This document shows, piece by piece, positions 45,840 to 58,299 of a DNA stretch of 64,000 bases (its first letter is position 1; every line of letters begins with the position of its first letter). Source of the stretch: Hirsutella rhossiliensis. Its lineage: Eukaryota > Ascomycota > Sordariomycetes > Hypocreales > Ophiocordycipitaceae. The notes beneath the pieces were generated by a model that saw only the letters and a program-made list of their open reading frames with translations, did no database searches and had not been told where the DNA came from. Location: assembly GCF_020360975.1 (NCBI RefSeq), contig NW_025408676.1, forward strand, positions 744,001 to 808,000, written 5' to 3'. The position numbers and the translations under genes are program-made.

Positions 45840-48800
45840 AATCTCTACCCTTTTCTTCTCCTTTTTACTCTTTCTATTCCTCTTCTTCCTCTTCTCTCCT
45901 TTATCTTCTTTATTTCTCTAGACCGCTACCTCTTATCTTCTCCTTTTATAACTACCTCTTCTTCCTTATTATATCTTATAAGACCGCTAAACTCGAAACT
46001 AAAGAGCTACTAGATATCGTTAACCTCTCTTTAACTACTCTTTTATAACCTTCCCTCGTTACTACTACTCTTCTTACTTAGAATTATCGTACTAAGGTCT
46101 TTCCTCTTTATATAAAGTACTTTTAAGTAATAACTATCTAACTTATTTAATCTCGCTTAGCTCGTTTTAACTATCTTCTTCTATAGATCTATAGTTACTT
46201 CGAGACCTAGGTCTATAGTAGAAATAATATCGGTTACTAAGGGTTTTTAATTTATATAGAAATTGCCTTTTAGTTATAGGTTCCGTTAAAAGCTTTTAAT
46301 ATTATTAGGATTAAAGCGCGCGGTCGCTCTCCTCTCTCTTACTTTCTCGAGAGCACGCTAGGTCGGTATAATTAAATCGTCTTTTATACCCTTTATTATA
46401 GACGTCGGCTAGTAACTTATATCCTTATAGAAATCGCTTATCCGCGCGGATACTTCTTTTCTTAGCTTAGTTTAAAGCGGTAAGAATACTCTTAAGTAGT
46501 CTTAATTGCTTTATATAGAACTCGTAATCCTCGCCTTTATTAAGGGTATATTCGAACTTATTAAATAACTATAACTTCCGCTTATAAGTACGTTATATTT
46601 CCTTTTTATAAGTATATCTCTCTTTTAAGTACTACTAGCGGTTCTTACGCTAATTACGTCTAGGATTCGATTAAGGCGCCTATTTATAAATAGCGGCACT
46701 TCCCTAGATACTATAGGGCTACTTACGACCCTAATAGATTCGCTAACTATATATATAGTTATAATTTCCGTACCGACCTTAAGACTAATAAATTTTACGA
46801 TAAGTATATTAGTAATAAGACCGCCCCTTATCTTCTTCGTAATATCCTTAATCCCTTTAGTCCTACTAAGGATTTAAAGGAAGGGGAGGAAATTAACCTT
46901 ACGCCCGTTTTACCTAAAAAGAGATTATATAGGTTTAACGAGCTCTCTCTTAAGTAATAATTAGATAGTCTTTAAGTTCGCTTTATAGTAGTCTATAGTA
47001 GGTTTACCGGGAGTAGGTAGCCTTATCTAGTCGCTATCTTTAATAGTAAAAGTTTTTCACTTAAGGTTATACGCGTTTAATCTAGTAAGTCGAAAATATA
47101 TTAAAATTTATCTCGTAGGCGCGTTTATTTTCGCTATAGCGGGTCTCCCTTTCTATAATAAAGAATAAACATCCCTATTTATAAAGTAAAAAATCCTATT
47201 CTTAAGGGAGGTAGGTAGTAAGAATATTTATTTTCTTACTTTATTATTTAATTATATCTTTATTCGTCTTCTTTAAGGTAGTAAAGGGTAGGTTATTATT
47301 AAGGAAGGGTAGGAAATATTATCTTTACTTACTTAGGGAGCTTTAGGTAGAAAATTTAAAATAGTAAGGTAGTAGGTAGGGCGCTCGTAAATATCTCGGC
47401 TATTATAGTTATCCTTCGATTAGATAGTTAAACGGTGCCTTAGTTATAGGTTAGGTTCTAGCGTGCTTCTTACAATAGTTATAGATTTTTATCTTTACTG
47501 CCTTTTCCTCCCTAGCTCCTTTTTACCTCCTCCTTTTCTCGTTAGATTAGCGTTTTTAGGGCTCCTATATAAAGATCCTTTTTTACTTTACTAAGTTATA
47601 GTAGCTAAACCTCGATCGTATGCCTTAGGCCTTACTTAGGTATCCGTAGTCGCTCTTCTTCCTCTTCTTAGTTTTAATCCTTCTAAGGTTTATTAGGGAG
47701 TTATTACGACCATAGTACTATTTAATCTAAGGCTTCTTTACTTAGTAGGAGTAGTAAATTATCTACTTCGTCCGTTATTTCTTCCTTCCTCCTCTTATTA
47801 AGAGTAATCTTATCCTAGAGTAACTAGTTATCCTTAGTAGAGCACTACTAACCTTCCTTATCCTTTTTAAACTTCTTTAGATACTCTCCTAGGATTATCT
47901 TATTAAGTACGATTTTATCTAAAGTCTTAATCTTATACGCCTTAGACTATTCTAAGCGCGATACTACTTAAAAGGGACTATTTTACCTTATCTAATACTT
48001 AGCTTACCTTCCTAGGTTATTTAATCGTCTTATATCGAATAGTAAGATAAGGTCTTTAAATTATAGGCTTTCTTTCCTTATTATATACTTATTAGCTTTA
48101 TCTATCCTCTCTATTAATCGATTTTAATATCTTATTACTCTTTTCTTAGCTTCTTTTATATCTTTTTCTTTCCTTTCTAAAACTTATACTTATACTTTAA
48201 ATAATTCTTCTCTTATCTTTACTTTATCTTAGTCGATTAGTCGCTAAGTTAGGTATTCTACCTTAAGAGGTAGTACTAGTTCCTATCTATATAATAAGTA
48301 GAAAGCTAATATTCTATAAGACTCTTTAACTACTATTCGGTTTATAAGGATTACTTAGTTAAGGTATTTAATCTACTTACCCTTTTTCTCCGCTATTTTT
48401 ATAAGTACTATTATTAACCTTTAGTGCTCTTATTCTACTACTACGTTTACCTTTAGATTATATACCGAAGTTTAAATAACTTTAACGCTTATATCCTCTA
48501 GGATATACTTAAAGTCTTTCTTTATTTTAAGCCCTCTATTAATTATAGCGTATAGTATTACGCTATACCTATAAATAATAGAGAGTATAAATTTAGTTAT
48601 AGCTCCCGCGGTAATTTCCTTAACTAAGGTTACTTCTACCTATCTAGTAAGGTCGTCTTATACTTCTATAAGGTACGAATACTTATAATTAGATAGTATA
48701 TACTAGCTATTAAAGTAAATCTTATTTATAGGGTAGCTAGGCGCGGTCGCGGTTATAACTTCCTAGGGTCTCTTAGTCGTAAAGTATTAGCATTCTTTAT

Positions 48801-51767
48801 AGGAAGAGATTACGCCGTAAATATCGTTTTAAAGGCTAGCCTACTAATACCTATTCTTTACGAACGTATATATAACTTATCGTCCTTTATATCCTATTTA
48901 TACGTAGTACTTTATAATAATCCTTTTCCGTTCTTTTAGGTCGTCTACGACTAGTACTAGTCCCCTTTCTTCTTTCCTAGGGAGTCGCTAAAGCTTCTAA
49001 TCTTTAACATAGAAATTTAGACTCTTTAAATATAGCTTCCTATAGTCTTATTTAGAAAGGCCCTCTAGCCGTTTTAACGTTTAAAGGAAGTCCGTAATTA
49101 TCCTTAATTCCTTTAAGTAGTCCCTTTATAGCTTAGTCCTTTATACTACGTTTAAGTAGAAGTCTATAAATTCTTTAATATCGCCTTCTATTTCCCTATC
49201 TAATATATTAAAAGGTCCTTTAGGCTTTCTTAAGAGTCCGTCGGCTACGCTATTCTTCTTACCTTCGATATATCGTATAGTAAAGTTAAAGAGGAAAATA
49301 TAGCTTATCTAGCGAGTTACTATAGCTCTAAGGACGTCTTTAAGGGCACCTTTTAGTTAATCGACTAAGACCTATACGTTAGTTTCTAGGATAAAATATA
49401 CGCTATATAGGTATATTCTTAGTCTCCTAAGCGTACTTAATATAGCCCTATACTCCCTCTTTATCGTATTATATTTAGTTTCTACTAGTAACTACGTTTT
49501 ACTTTCGAACCTTATAAGGCGCCTCTTTCCGTCGACGATTTATATTAAGACTACCCCCTAGCCGAGCAAACTAGTATTATATATTAGAATAATATCTCCT
49601 CTTCCTAGGCCGACGTTAAGGGATACTAGAAAGACTAGATTAATAATAGCTTCCTTAAGGGTAGCTATCGCTTTTACTTATTTATCTCCCTATTCCTAAT
49701 AGACTTCTTTCTTTAATAGGTCTATAAGGGGTTTTACTAAGATAGCGAACTATCTAATCTAGATTCGATAGTATCCTACGATGCTAAGGAAAGCTCTAAT
49801 ATACGTTATATTAAGGTATCTTATCTATTCCTTAATTTTAATAACTTTAGCTTCTACGAGGTACCTTTTATTTATTCTATAGATATAACCGATAACTTCG
49901 GTTACTTATTAGTAGAATTTCGATTTAGCCCCTATAATTATATAACTAAAGAGTTTAACGTTAACTAGGACTTTATCGAGGTTAATAAGGTATTTAAAGA
50001 TAAATCTCCTTACTTCTAGCGCTACCTCTTTATTATTATACGTTATATCGGGCCCCTTAATACCTATATTATTAAGGAAATTCCTATAGATATTTAGTAT
50101 AAGGTCTTATAAGATTCTTTATATTATCCTTATAAATTAGCCGACTAAGTTCGTAGCCCTTTAAGGGAGTATATATATACGTAAGAGGCTAATAAGTATC
50201 GTAAATATCGTTAAGTCACGGCTTCTAATATTAAGAGGGATCTAATTATAGCCTAAAAAAAGGTCTAGGAGGGAAAGGATCTTATATATCGAGAAGTAGT
50301 CGCTAAACTTATTTATATTCGGTAGTAGGTTTATATCTCTTATTATAACGGTATTTATACGTATAGCGGAATTAATTAAGCGTAGTCCTTTATCTTTCTT
50401 TACTACTAGAAAAAAAGGGTTCTTATAGGGCCTATGCCCTTCTTTAAGGACTCCTATTTCTAGTCTAATTTTAAGGATATCGATAACTTTCTACTTTATC
50501 GCTTTTAGGATCGGGATTAAGGCTGCTTACTACGCTTTATATTCTATTATCCTAATAACCTATAAGGGGGCTATAGCTAGGTCGACTTTACCTCTTTCTA
50601 TAAAGTCCTAGGATAACGCTACTTCCCTATTAAATAGAATATTATTAAAGATCCGGATTTCTACCTCTATAAGAAAGCCCTTAAATTATTTATAAATTAC
50701 TTTAAGTCTTTCTTATATTAGCCGCTTTCCTTTCTATATACTTAAGAATATTCCTATTAAGTATTCTAGGTAGGGTCTAGGCTATATCTTATCTTTAACG
50801 GTATTCTATTTAGTCTTCTTTTAGTTAGGGTCCCCTTCCGGCGTCGAGCTATTTAATAAAGCATCGTTAATAGGGTTAATCTTATCTACTTTTCTTTTAA
50901 AGAGAGTATTAACTCTTAGATTATATAATCTAATAGGTCGTTTCCTCCTTATCTCGACTTTAACCTTCTAGATCTTTCTAAACTTCTTTCTAGCTCTAAT
51001 AATATTTTTCTTAAATTCTCCTATAGCCTCTATAACTATAACTTTAATAATCTCTTTTACTATCTTAGATCTAATAGCTAGAATCGTATTATCTCTTTCG
51101 TCTATAATTAATTGCTATTATACTAGTGCTATTAAGGGCTTATTTACGCTAGCGTAGGCTAGGTTAAGGACTTAGTTAGCGCCCCCTTTATAACTAAGGA
51201 TCTTGCCTCCTAGTAAGAGAATCTCGGCTATCGGGGTATCTATAAGAAGTTCTCTCCGTAATTATTAAGTAGCTCCTAGGTTATCTTCTTTAACTTTTAT
51301 TACTAAAGCCTAAAAAAGATTTCTTAGGAGCTAGGTAGCTATTTCCTATATAGTCTCCTCGAGCTTTAGTCTTTTATATATATCTTTATTAACTATTAAG
51401 GTCGTAGTTTAAAAGGATTTTACTATATCGACCTCGTCTAGAAGCTCCTATCTAATAGCTCCTACCGCTAGCGTAACTACCTAGATAGTACCGATCTAAT
51501 ATTTAACCTATATATTGCCGTTCCTTAAGGAATAATTAAATAATATACGCATAGCTCTAATAAATAGTATGCCTAGGATAAAGGGGACTAAGACTCCGTC
51601 TAGCGTAATATAAAGACGGATTAGTATCTAGGCCGTACCTAGATAGAGATTAGTCTCTACCTCCCTAACTATATCTATAAGGGACCCGGTATACGCCGTT
51701 ATTAATGCTCTTATTAATAGGATTTTAAGCCTATATACGTTTACGTATCTTTTAGTAATAAGGTTTT
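45840..51767 (-). mobile_element. Gypsy-C: RIP-dead Ty3/Gypsy element
   Basis: Minus-strand pol traces are in Gypsy order: protease/gag-like segment about 51700-51000, reverse transcriptase about 50600-50000 (FFLVVKKDKGLRLIN and SLLDLFLGYNQIPL), integrase about 48960-48300 (KECQYFTTKRP and YKYSYLIEVQDDLT), and an integrase C-terminal DLVLLFD block near 48050. No LTR pair could be defined. Its right end touches the Gypsy-A LTR at 51768. A plus-strand ORF lies beyond the pol end. Stops throughout; dead. Confidence 0.75.
46000..47250 (+). pseudogene. Gypsy-C antisense extra ORF
   Basis: On the plus strand, 46693-46950 is an uninterrupted run of more than 80 codons, remarkable in sequence where TAA/TAG are so frequent. 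It contains YDPNRFANYIYSYNF, KFYDKYISNKTAPYLLRN and EGEEINLTPVLPKKRL. The same frame continues past TAA TAA (expected Gln-Gln) to about 47250, and a less clear frame extends upstream to about 46000. It converges on the minus-strand pol. I know no family for it. Confidence 0.5.
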
Positions 51768-51953
51768 TATAAGAGTCTTTAACTATTATAGGTTATAGGC
51801 TTAGGCTATAGCCTAAGCTATATAGTTATATATAGAGGGCTAGATCCTATACGTATATATATAGGCTAGCCGCGTATAGGAGAGCTTTATATAGCTTATT
51901 AATATTATCTTATAGATAGCACCTACGCGTATACCTTTACCTACTCCGTAATA
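51768..51953 (+). repeat. Gypsy-A 5' LTR, 186 bp (inverted copy at 12168-12353)
   Basis: Starts TATAAGAGTC (TGTAAGAGTC before RIP) and ends CCGTAATA. Contains the palindrome CTTAGGCTATAGCCTAAG. Assigned as the 5' LTR because the gag-like region follows. The 3' LTR is outside the window. Confidence 0.55.
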
Positions 51954-53799
51954 GTATAAGCTATTAATTAATAGATCTAATAGATATCTCTTTAAAGAGG
52001 GCGCCTCCCTCTTAAGGAAGTACTCCGCCCCTCCCTAGATAGATAGGAAGTATCGTAGCTATCCTAGAAGCGATTAAAAGCGCGATAGCTAGCGAGAAGG
52101 ATAAGGTTCTCGCTATACTAAGGGAGCCGTCTACGAGACCGGCTTTAACCCCTATAACCTCTATAACGCCGGTTACGGCGGCGATACTATTAACGAGGAA
52201 GCCGCTCCTTTAGCTAACTTAGGACAGTAAGCCGGAGTCCTTTTACTTCTTCCTTAGCCGGCTATAGACGAAGTTTATAACCGACGAGAAATAGGGCTTA
52301 AATAGCTATCGCGATATAGCGTAGTATTCGCTCCTCTATACGCTACCGGAGCCCTAGATACGGCGGATCTCTAGATTCTAGGATAAGGGCGGCCCTAGGG
52401 GTAGACGCGACCTATAAGACTTCTTCTAATACCTTATATATACGTTCGGCAACGTATAGGAGCGGGAGAAGGCGTAAGATAGGCTATAGACCCTTAAGTA
52501 AAGAGATAGATAAACCTTTAGCGAATTCCTTCCCGATTTTAAAGAGACGCTCTTATAGGTAGTAGGGACTATAGTATAGGAAGATAGCGCGAAGCTTATA
52601 TAGCTATAGAATTCGATTACGCCGGCCCTATAAGAGCTACTTATCCCCGTAATTATACCTACTAACTATAGTAAGTACGTAAGCTAGTTAATAAAGGTAG
52701 CTTAGGGCTATAAGTAGACGCCGCGTTTCTAGAAGCTCTATAAGTATACGCCGTATAGCGGCGATAGGATTACTGCCCCTCTATAAGATAAATAACCGGC
52801 TATTAATATAGACGGGGACACCCTAATATCGGCTACCTATATAGACTAGGCTAAACGCGGTAAGAAAACGCCGTCGACTACCCCTTATACCGCCCCGCAC
52901 TCTAAGTAGTAGGCGAAGTAAGTAATAAGCAAGGAAATTAAAAAGAGGAAGGCTAACGGCCGCTGCCTACGTTATAGAGTATCTACGTACTTTATATTAA
53001 AATGCCCCTTCTTTTTAGCTAAGCGGCCTATAGCGGTTTAAGTAGCGAAGATAGAACCGCTCCTCGCCTTAGACGATAAGGAGGACTCCGCCCCCCTAGG
53101 CCTAGAGGAAAAAGAGTAGCTCCGGAGTAAAGATAGGCTCCGGAGCCCTAATTACTAGTACTAGTAAAAGAGAAGGAAGAATTATCCGCCTATATAGAAA
53201 AGGAGCCTACTTTAATATAGGTTATAATTAATAACTCCTTGCTTATTACCGCCCTTATAGATAAGGGCTATTAGTGCTACGCCGTAGTTAACGAGGCGCT
53301 TACGCGAGAGATATAAGTGCTAGTAGAAAAGATCGCCCTAAGGTAAGTAAAGGGCGCCTTAAGCGTAATAGAGGGTATAGTAATTAAGGGCATTATATAG
53401 CTAGCTATAGAGGTCGACGGTTACTATAAGCTTATTATAGCCTATATAATCCCTTAACTAGAGTTTCCCTTAATCCTTAGGAAACCCTAGTTATTATATA
53501 TAGAGTTATACTCGGTTTTATACTAAAGGAAGCTATAGTTTAGGCCTACGTAACGGTAGGTCTACTACGATAACGGTTCTATAGGCGTAGGACTAAGCGT
53601 ACGAGCTTTATACTTAATATAAGAAGTCCTTACCTCTATCTTTATAGGAACTATATAATAGGTAGAGCGGGGGCAAGGCTAGGTAGTAGCTAATATAGCG
53701 GTCTACGTAGTTAGCCTAGCGGATATTAATAAGGCCCTTTAAATAAAGAAGCTAAAGTCGCCCTTTAAGCTACGGTAATAGATACTAGAGCGCTTTTAC

Positions 53800-55150
53800 G
53801 ACCTCTTACTACTATTTAAGTCCTAGGAAGCGGATAAGCTTAACCTATATAAGCTAAGGGTAGACAATAAGATTATACTCCGTACTAATAAGAAGGGGTA
53901 GGAACTGCCTATACTATTTAGACCGCTATATAGTATATTATACGTAGAGCTACTAGTACTAAAGAAGACGCTAAGGGACCTCCTAGATAAAGGTTTTATT
54001 TAAGTAAGTAGCTTTAAAGTAAGAGCGCTAGTCTTATTCGTATATAAACTAAGGGGCGGGATATAGTTCTATTATAACTATAGGGCTCTAAACGTAATTA
54101 TAAGGCCGGACCGCTACCCCTTACCCTTAATCTTAGATACGCTTTATAACCTTTTAAAGGTAAAGTAGTTTACGAAGCTAGATATAAAATAGGCGTTCTA
54201 TAAGGTATAGATCTCGGAGGGTAATAAGTAAAAGACAGCGTTCTATATACGCTATAGCTTATTTAAGTAGCTTATAACGCCCTTCGGCCTCTTAAGAGCG
54301 CCCGCTACTTTCTAGCGTTATATTAATAACGTACTTTAGGACTTCCTTAATAAGTTCGCCTCTATATATATAGATAATATCCTTATCTATATAAGCGGCT
54401 CTTATAAGGACTATATACGGAAAGTATAAAAGGTCCTAGAGCGCCTCTAACTTTATAGGCTCTACCTCGACCTAGATAAGTGCGAATTTAGGGTTAAGAG
54501 GGTTAAGTACCTAAGCTTTATTATCTATATAGGCATAGGTATATAAGCAGACCCTATAAAGATCTAGGCGATTTAAGACTAGGCTACCCTAACTACGTAG
54601 ATAGGCGTATAGAGCTTCCTTAGGTTCGCGAACTATTATAGGATATTTATTAAGGGCTTCTCTTATATTATAATGCCCTTAAATAAGATTACTAGGAAGT
54701 AGACCGCTTTTCGCTAAGGGCCTATATAGGAAGGAGCGTTCTATACGCTTAAGGACCTATTCTCTTAAGCCTTAGTACTACTTTAGTAGGACTTTAACCG
54801 GTCTATATTAATTAAAGTAGACTATAGCGGCTAGGCACTTAAAGGAACGCTCTCCTAAGAGGTAGATAGGTAGAAGTAACTAGTAGCGTTCTACTCTTAT
54901 AAGCTAACCTTAGTAAAGTAGAATTACGCTATTTATAATAAAGAGATACTAACGATTATTAGCTACCTTAAGTAATAGTAAGCGGAGCTCTAGAGCTATA
55001 AGAGCTTTAAGGTTCTTATAGACTATAGGAACCTTAAGTACTTTATAACTCGCTAGTACCTCTTAGAGTAGTAAGCCCGCTAGGCGGAGTATCTCTTATA
55101 CTTTAACTTCTCGATTAAGTACCGCCTTAAGCGGGACTCCGCGGTCTTAA
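53800..55150 (+). pseudogene. Gypsy-A reverse transcriptase and RNase H remnant
   Basis: Recognisable blocks: LLDKGFI, FVYKLRGGI, YNYRALNVIIRPDRYPLPLI (RT motif 2), TPFGLLRAPATF, IYIDNILIYI (active site with DD changed to DN), then RFANYYRIFIKGFS and the RNase H blocks IKVDYSG and NYAIYNKEIL. TAA/TAG replace expected Gln/Trp. Confidence 0.85.
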
Positions 55151-55649
55151 ACGCGCTTTCTTAGAGGGATTAAGACCGGCTAATAAGAGCGGATATTAAG
55201 GCCCGGGATCTATAGCTTATCCCGTAGGAAGCACTATAGACTTATATAGGAGCTTCCCTAGTAGAGGAAGACGCGGTACTAGCGAATAAGCTTCCCCCCG
55301 CGCCCTTACCTCGGTCCGGCGAGGAGGGATAGACCGGCCTAAGGGCGCGCGCGGCGAGAGTATTTTAAGATAAGGCTCTTTAATACTTATAGGATAGGAT
55401 AATAGCTCTAGACCGTACCTATAAGGGCGTACGCCGCGCCGTTAAGTCTAGCGCTTAATACTTAGATCTAAAGCTAAAGCTAAAGGTATAGGTAGCCGAC
55501 TACTATATTAACCTATAGGGGCATCTACGCTAGCGGGGGAGACTATAGGTACCGGGCGCACTATATACTATAGAAGCTAAGGAGAAGGAGGGACTACTAG
55601 AGCTAGATAAATAAAATAAGCTTTAAGGGAGGCTAGTCTAACTTATCTA

Positions 55650-56085
55650 TAACTTTAGCGTTATAGGTTACTTAAGTAAATAGGGCATAGTAGTAGGCCT
55701 TATAAGGGACTTTTACTAGCCCCTCCTATAGTACTACGTTCGTTGCTTCCTCTATAACTACGATATTTATAGCTATATAAAGATCTAGAGGGCATAGCTT
55801 AAAGGGCTACTTAAGTAGCTTTTAGTAGCCGACCGGTTCTATACGTATATATAGATAGACTTTATAATAGACCTCTTACTTATAGAGGGCAGTAACCGCT
55901 ATATATAGGTAATTAAGGACTAACTTAATAAGTCTATAGTATTAAAGCTAATACTATTTATAGATATAGAGTCCTATATAGAGCGCTTCTTATAGTACTA
56001 GGCCTACTTATATAGCTAGCTAGCCTTTATTATAAGCAATAAGGGATTAAATTAAACTAGCCGCTTTTAGTAGTACTTATACTAG
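55650..56085 (+). pseudogene. Gypsy-A integrase remnant, N-terminal part
   Basis: Zinc-finger end (RDFYQPLLQYYVRCFLYNYD), then core start DRFYTYIQIDFIIDLLLIEG and SNRYIQVIKDQLNKS. Interrupted after the segment ending YLYQY by Gypsy-B copy 2. Confidence 0.8.
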
Positions 56086-56342
56086 TATAAGGGAATATAT
56101 ATTATAGTACGATTAGTTAGGTAGTAGAGATAGCTAGAGGTACTACGCTATATATATTATATTCTCCTCGTTATAAGACTAAAGCTTACGAGAAGAGGGA
56201 TTTCTCCTCTTTAGTTAGAGTAGTAAGTAGTCTATAATATATAAGCGGGGTAGGCACGATTCCCTATTAATACCCTACCGATATATTAGTACTATATACC
56301 TAAGTGCTTTATTAGCCTATACCTCTTAATAGCGCTCTTATA
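56086..56342 (-). repeat. Gypsy-B copy 2 left LTR (3' LTR), 257 bp
   Basis: Starts TATAAGGGAATATATATTA and ends GCGCTCTTATA. Preceded by ACTAG. Confidence 0.9.
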
Positions 56343-56723
56343 ATTATCTCCCCTCTTATATAGACGTCTTAGCTATATCTTTAATATATATTACTTTCGC
56401 TACGCTATATATATTCGGTTAAGAAGAGAGGTAGTTTCGGTTATATATCGCGTATATACGCCTATATAAGTATACGTTAGTCTATACTCTATAACGTTAA
56501 TAGTTATTATACTAGCGGTTACCGCTAAGTAACTATTATAGTATCGCCTATATATCGGCCGCGTAACTATAATATAAAGAGTATATATATATATCTCCTA
56601 CTTCTTTTATTTTATTTTCTTCTTTAACTCTTTTACTTACGATTACTATAGAGTTTTATACCTTTTTTTATTAATCCCTTATACCTTTTTATATTACTTT
56701 TTATCGACGATTTATTAACGATA

Positions 56724-58293
56724 ATGCCTTTTACGCTAAAGAAGATAAAGAACTATAACGCTAATTTCCTATGCTATATATAAGAGTAAGTAGTAGCGGG
56801 TTTGCCCTTAAAGCGTAAGCGATTAGCCTAGAAGTCTTATAGCGATACTAGTTCCCCTTTAGCGAAGAAAGCTAAGAAAGGTATAAGGGAATCTTAGTCT
56901 TAGGAGACTTCTAGTCTAAGACCTAACGTTAGCGAGGGTTATACCCCTATTACCCCGCTAAGTACCCTAACTCTAACTACTAATAGGCCTACCTCTATAA
57001 GCCTAAAAACTTATAAGTCTATTACCCCCGTTAGCGATACTAATACTAGTAAGGAGATCGTACCTAGGCGCCCTTAGGTAAGTGCCGATAACCTAACTAC
57101 TCTATCTCGATAGGGCGGCTCTAGCTAATAGGAGATTATCGCCTAGGCCGCTCCTTAGAATAAGTAGGCCGATATTAACGATAAGGCCTAGCTAAACGAG
57201 GGCTAAGACTATCCTAATACCTAGCCGAACGAAGGCTAAGATAACGATAACGGTAATAATAAAGATAGCCGCGATCTAACTCCTCTTACTAACGAACCTA
57301 AGAACGGCGGCGCTAAAAACGAGGGCACTTAAGCGGCGGTATAAAGCGGTCGCGCTCTTACGAAGAAGCGTACCTAATCTAAGGCTAAAGCCCGCCTAGT
57401 TAGGGCCTATAGGGTTATCCCTCGTAAGCTCTAGTATATATATTATTTTAGGACGGTCGTTAAGGAGTATAGTATAACCGAGCCTAAGCCTATTAAGGTG
57501 CTCTTAATTAGCTATATTTTCTTAGGGGTTTCCTCGACGCGCTATAAGCAATACTATAGATATACCGCGACCTATAACTAAGTAAGTTTCCCTTTAACTT
57601 TAAATATTACGATTAATAAGCTAATCTTTCTTAAGGCCGCTACTCTTATATCTAGTAACTAGGCCGATATAGTCGCTATCGTTAAGTACCTACGCGAGCT
57701 TAATAAGCTAAAGACTAGTAATAAAGATACTAAGGATAATAGCTTAGACGCGGGCGTGCTTATTTTCGAGGAGGCTAATCGGCGCCGTCTTATTATTACG
57801 GTATAGTATTTAGCCGAGGCTTTTAACGCCGCTAAAACGGCCTATTATAAGTCCTTTAAGACTATAAGTATATAGAAGTCTACTATTATAAGTTTTATCC
57901 GACCCTTTTATTAGCGACCGCTTAACGATATACTAGGTTAAGCGTACCGACTACTATACGCTAATTAATAAGCGCCGCGAGCTTATTATTCGCCTTAACC
58001 TTACGCCCTTATTTAATATCGCCCGTATAAGCTTAGAGTACTAGGCCTAGGAATCTTAGTTAAAACGCCGCCTTATCGATAGCGATATAAGCTATACTTC
58101 GTAGTAATACGCCTTACTATTTACTAAGGCCGAGGTAAGTGCCGTGCTAATAAAGATAGGTCTTAACGTAAAGGATAAGGAAGGAGCGGAAGATAGGGTA
58201 GTTCTAGTATTTCCGGAGGTATTCGGTATAGCGGAGAGGGCGCCTCGGTTAGTTCCCGCTACGCCGGCGAAGAAAAGGGGTAGTTAGAAGTAA
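56724..58293 (+). pseudogene. Gypsy-B antisense extra ORF (unknown protein, about 520 codons)
   Basis: From ATG 56724 the plus-strand frame reads a basic N-terminus with KRKR and AKKAKK (possible nuclear signals), a long Ser/Thr/Asn/Pro low-complexity region, then a more globular-looking segment (IKVLLISYIFLG, NITINKLIFLKAATL, LIFEEANRRRLIITV). Stops are only TAG/TAA at expected Gln/Trp sites. The frame shifts by one near 57916-57950 and continues (NKRRELIIRLNLTP, FTKAEVSAVLIKIGLN) to tandem stops at 58291. Copy 1 carries the same ORF at the same place. No Gag, Pol or Env motif; family unknown. Opposite in strand to gag/pol and located before the 3' LTR. Confidence 0.55.
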
Positions 58294-58299
58294 TAGATA

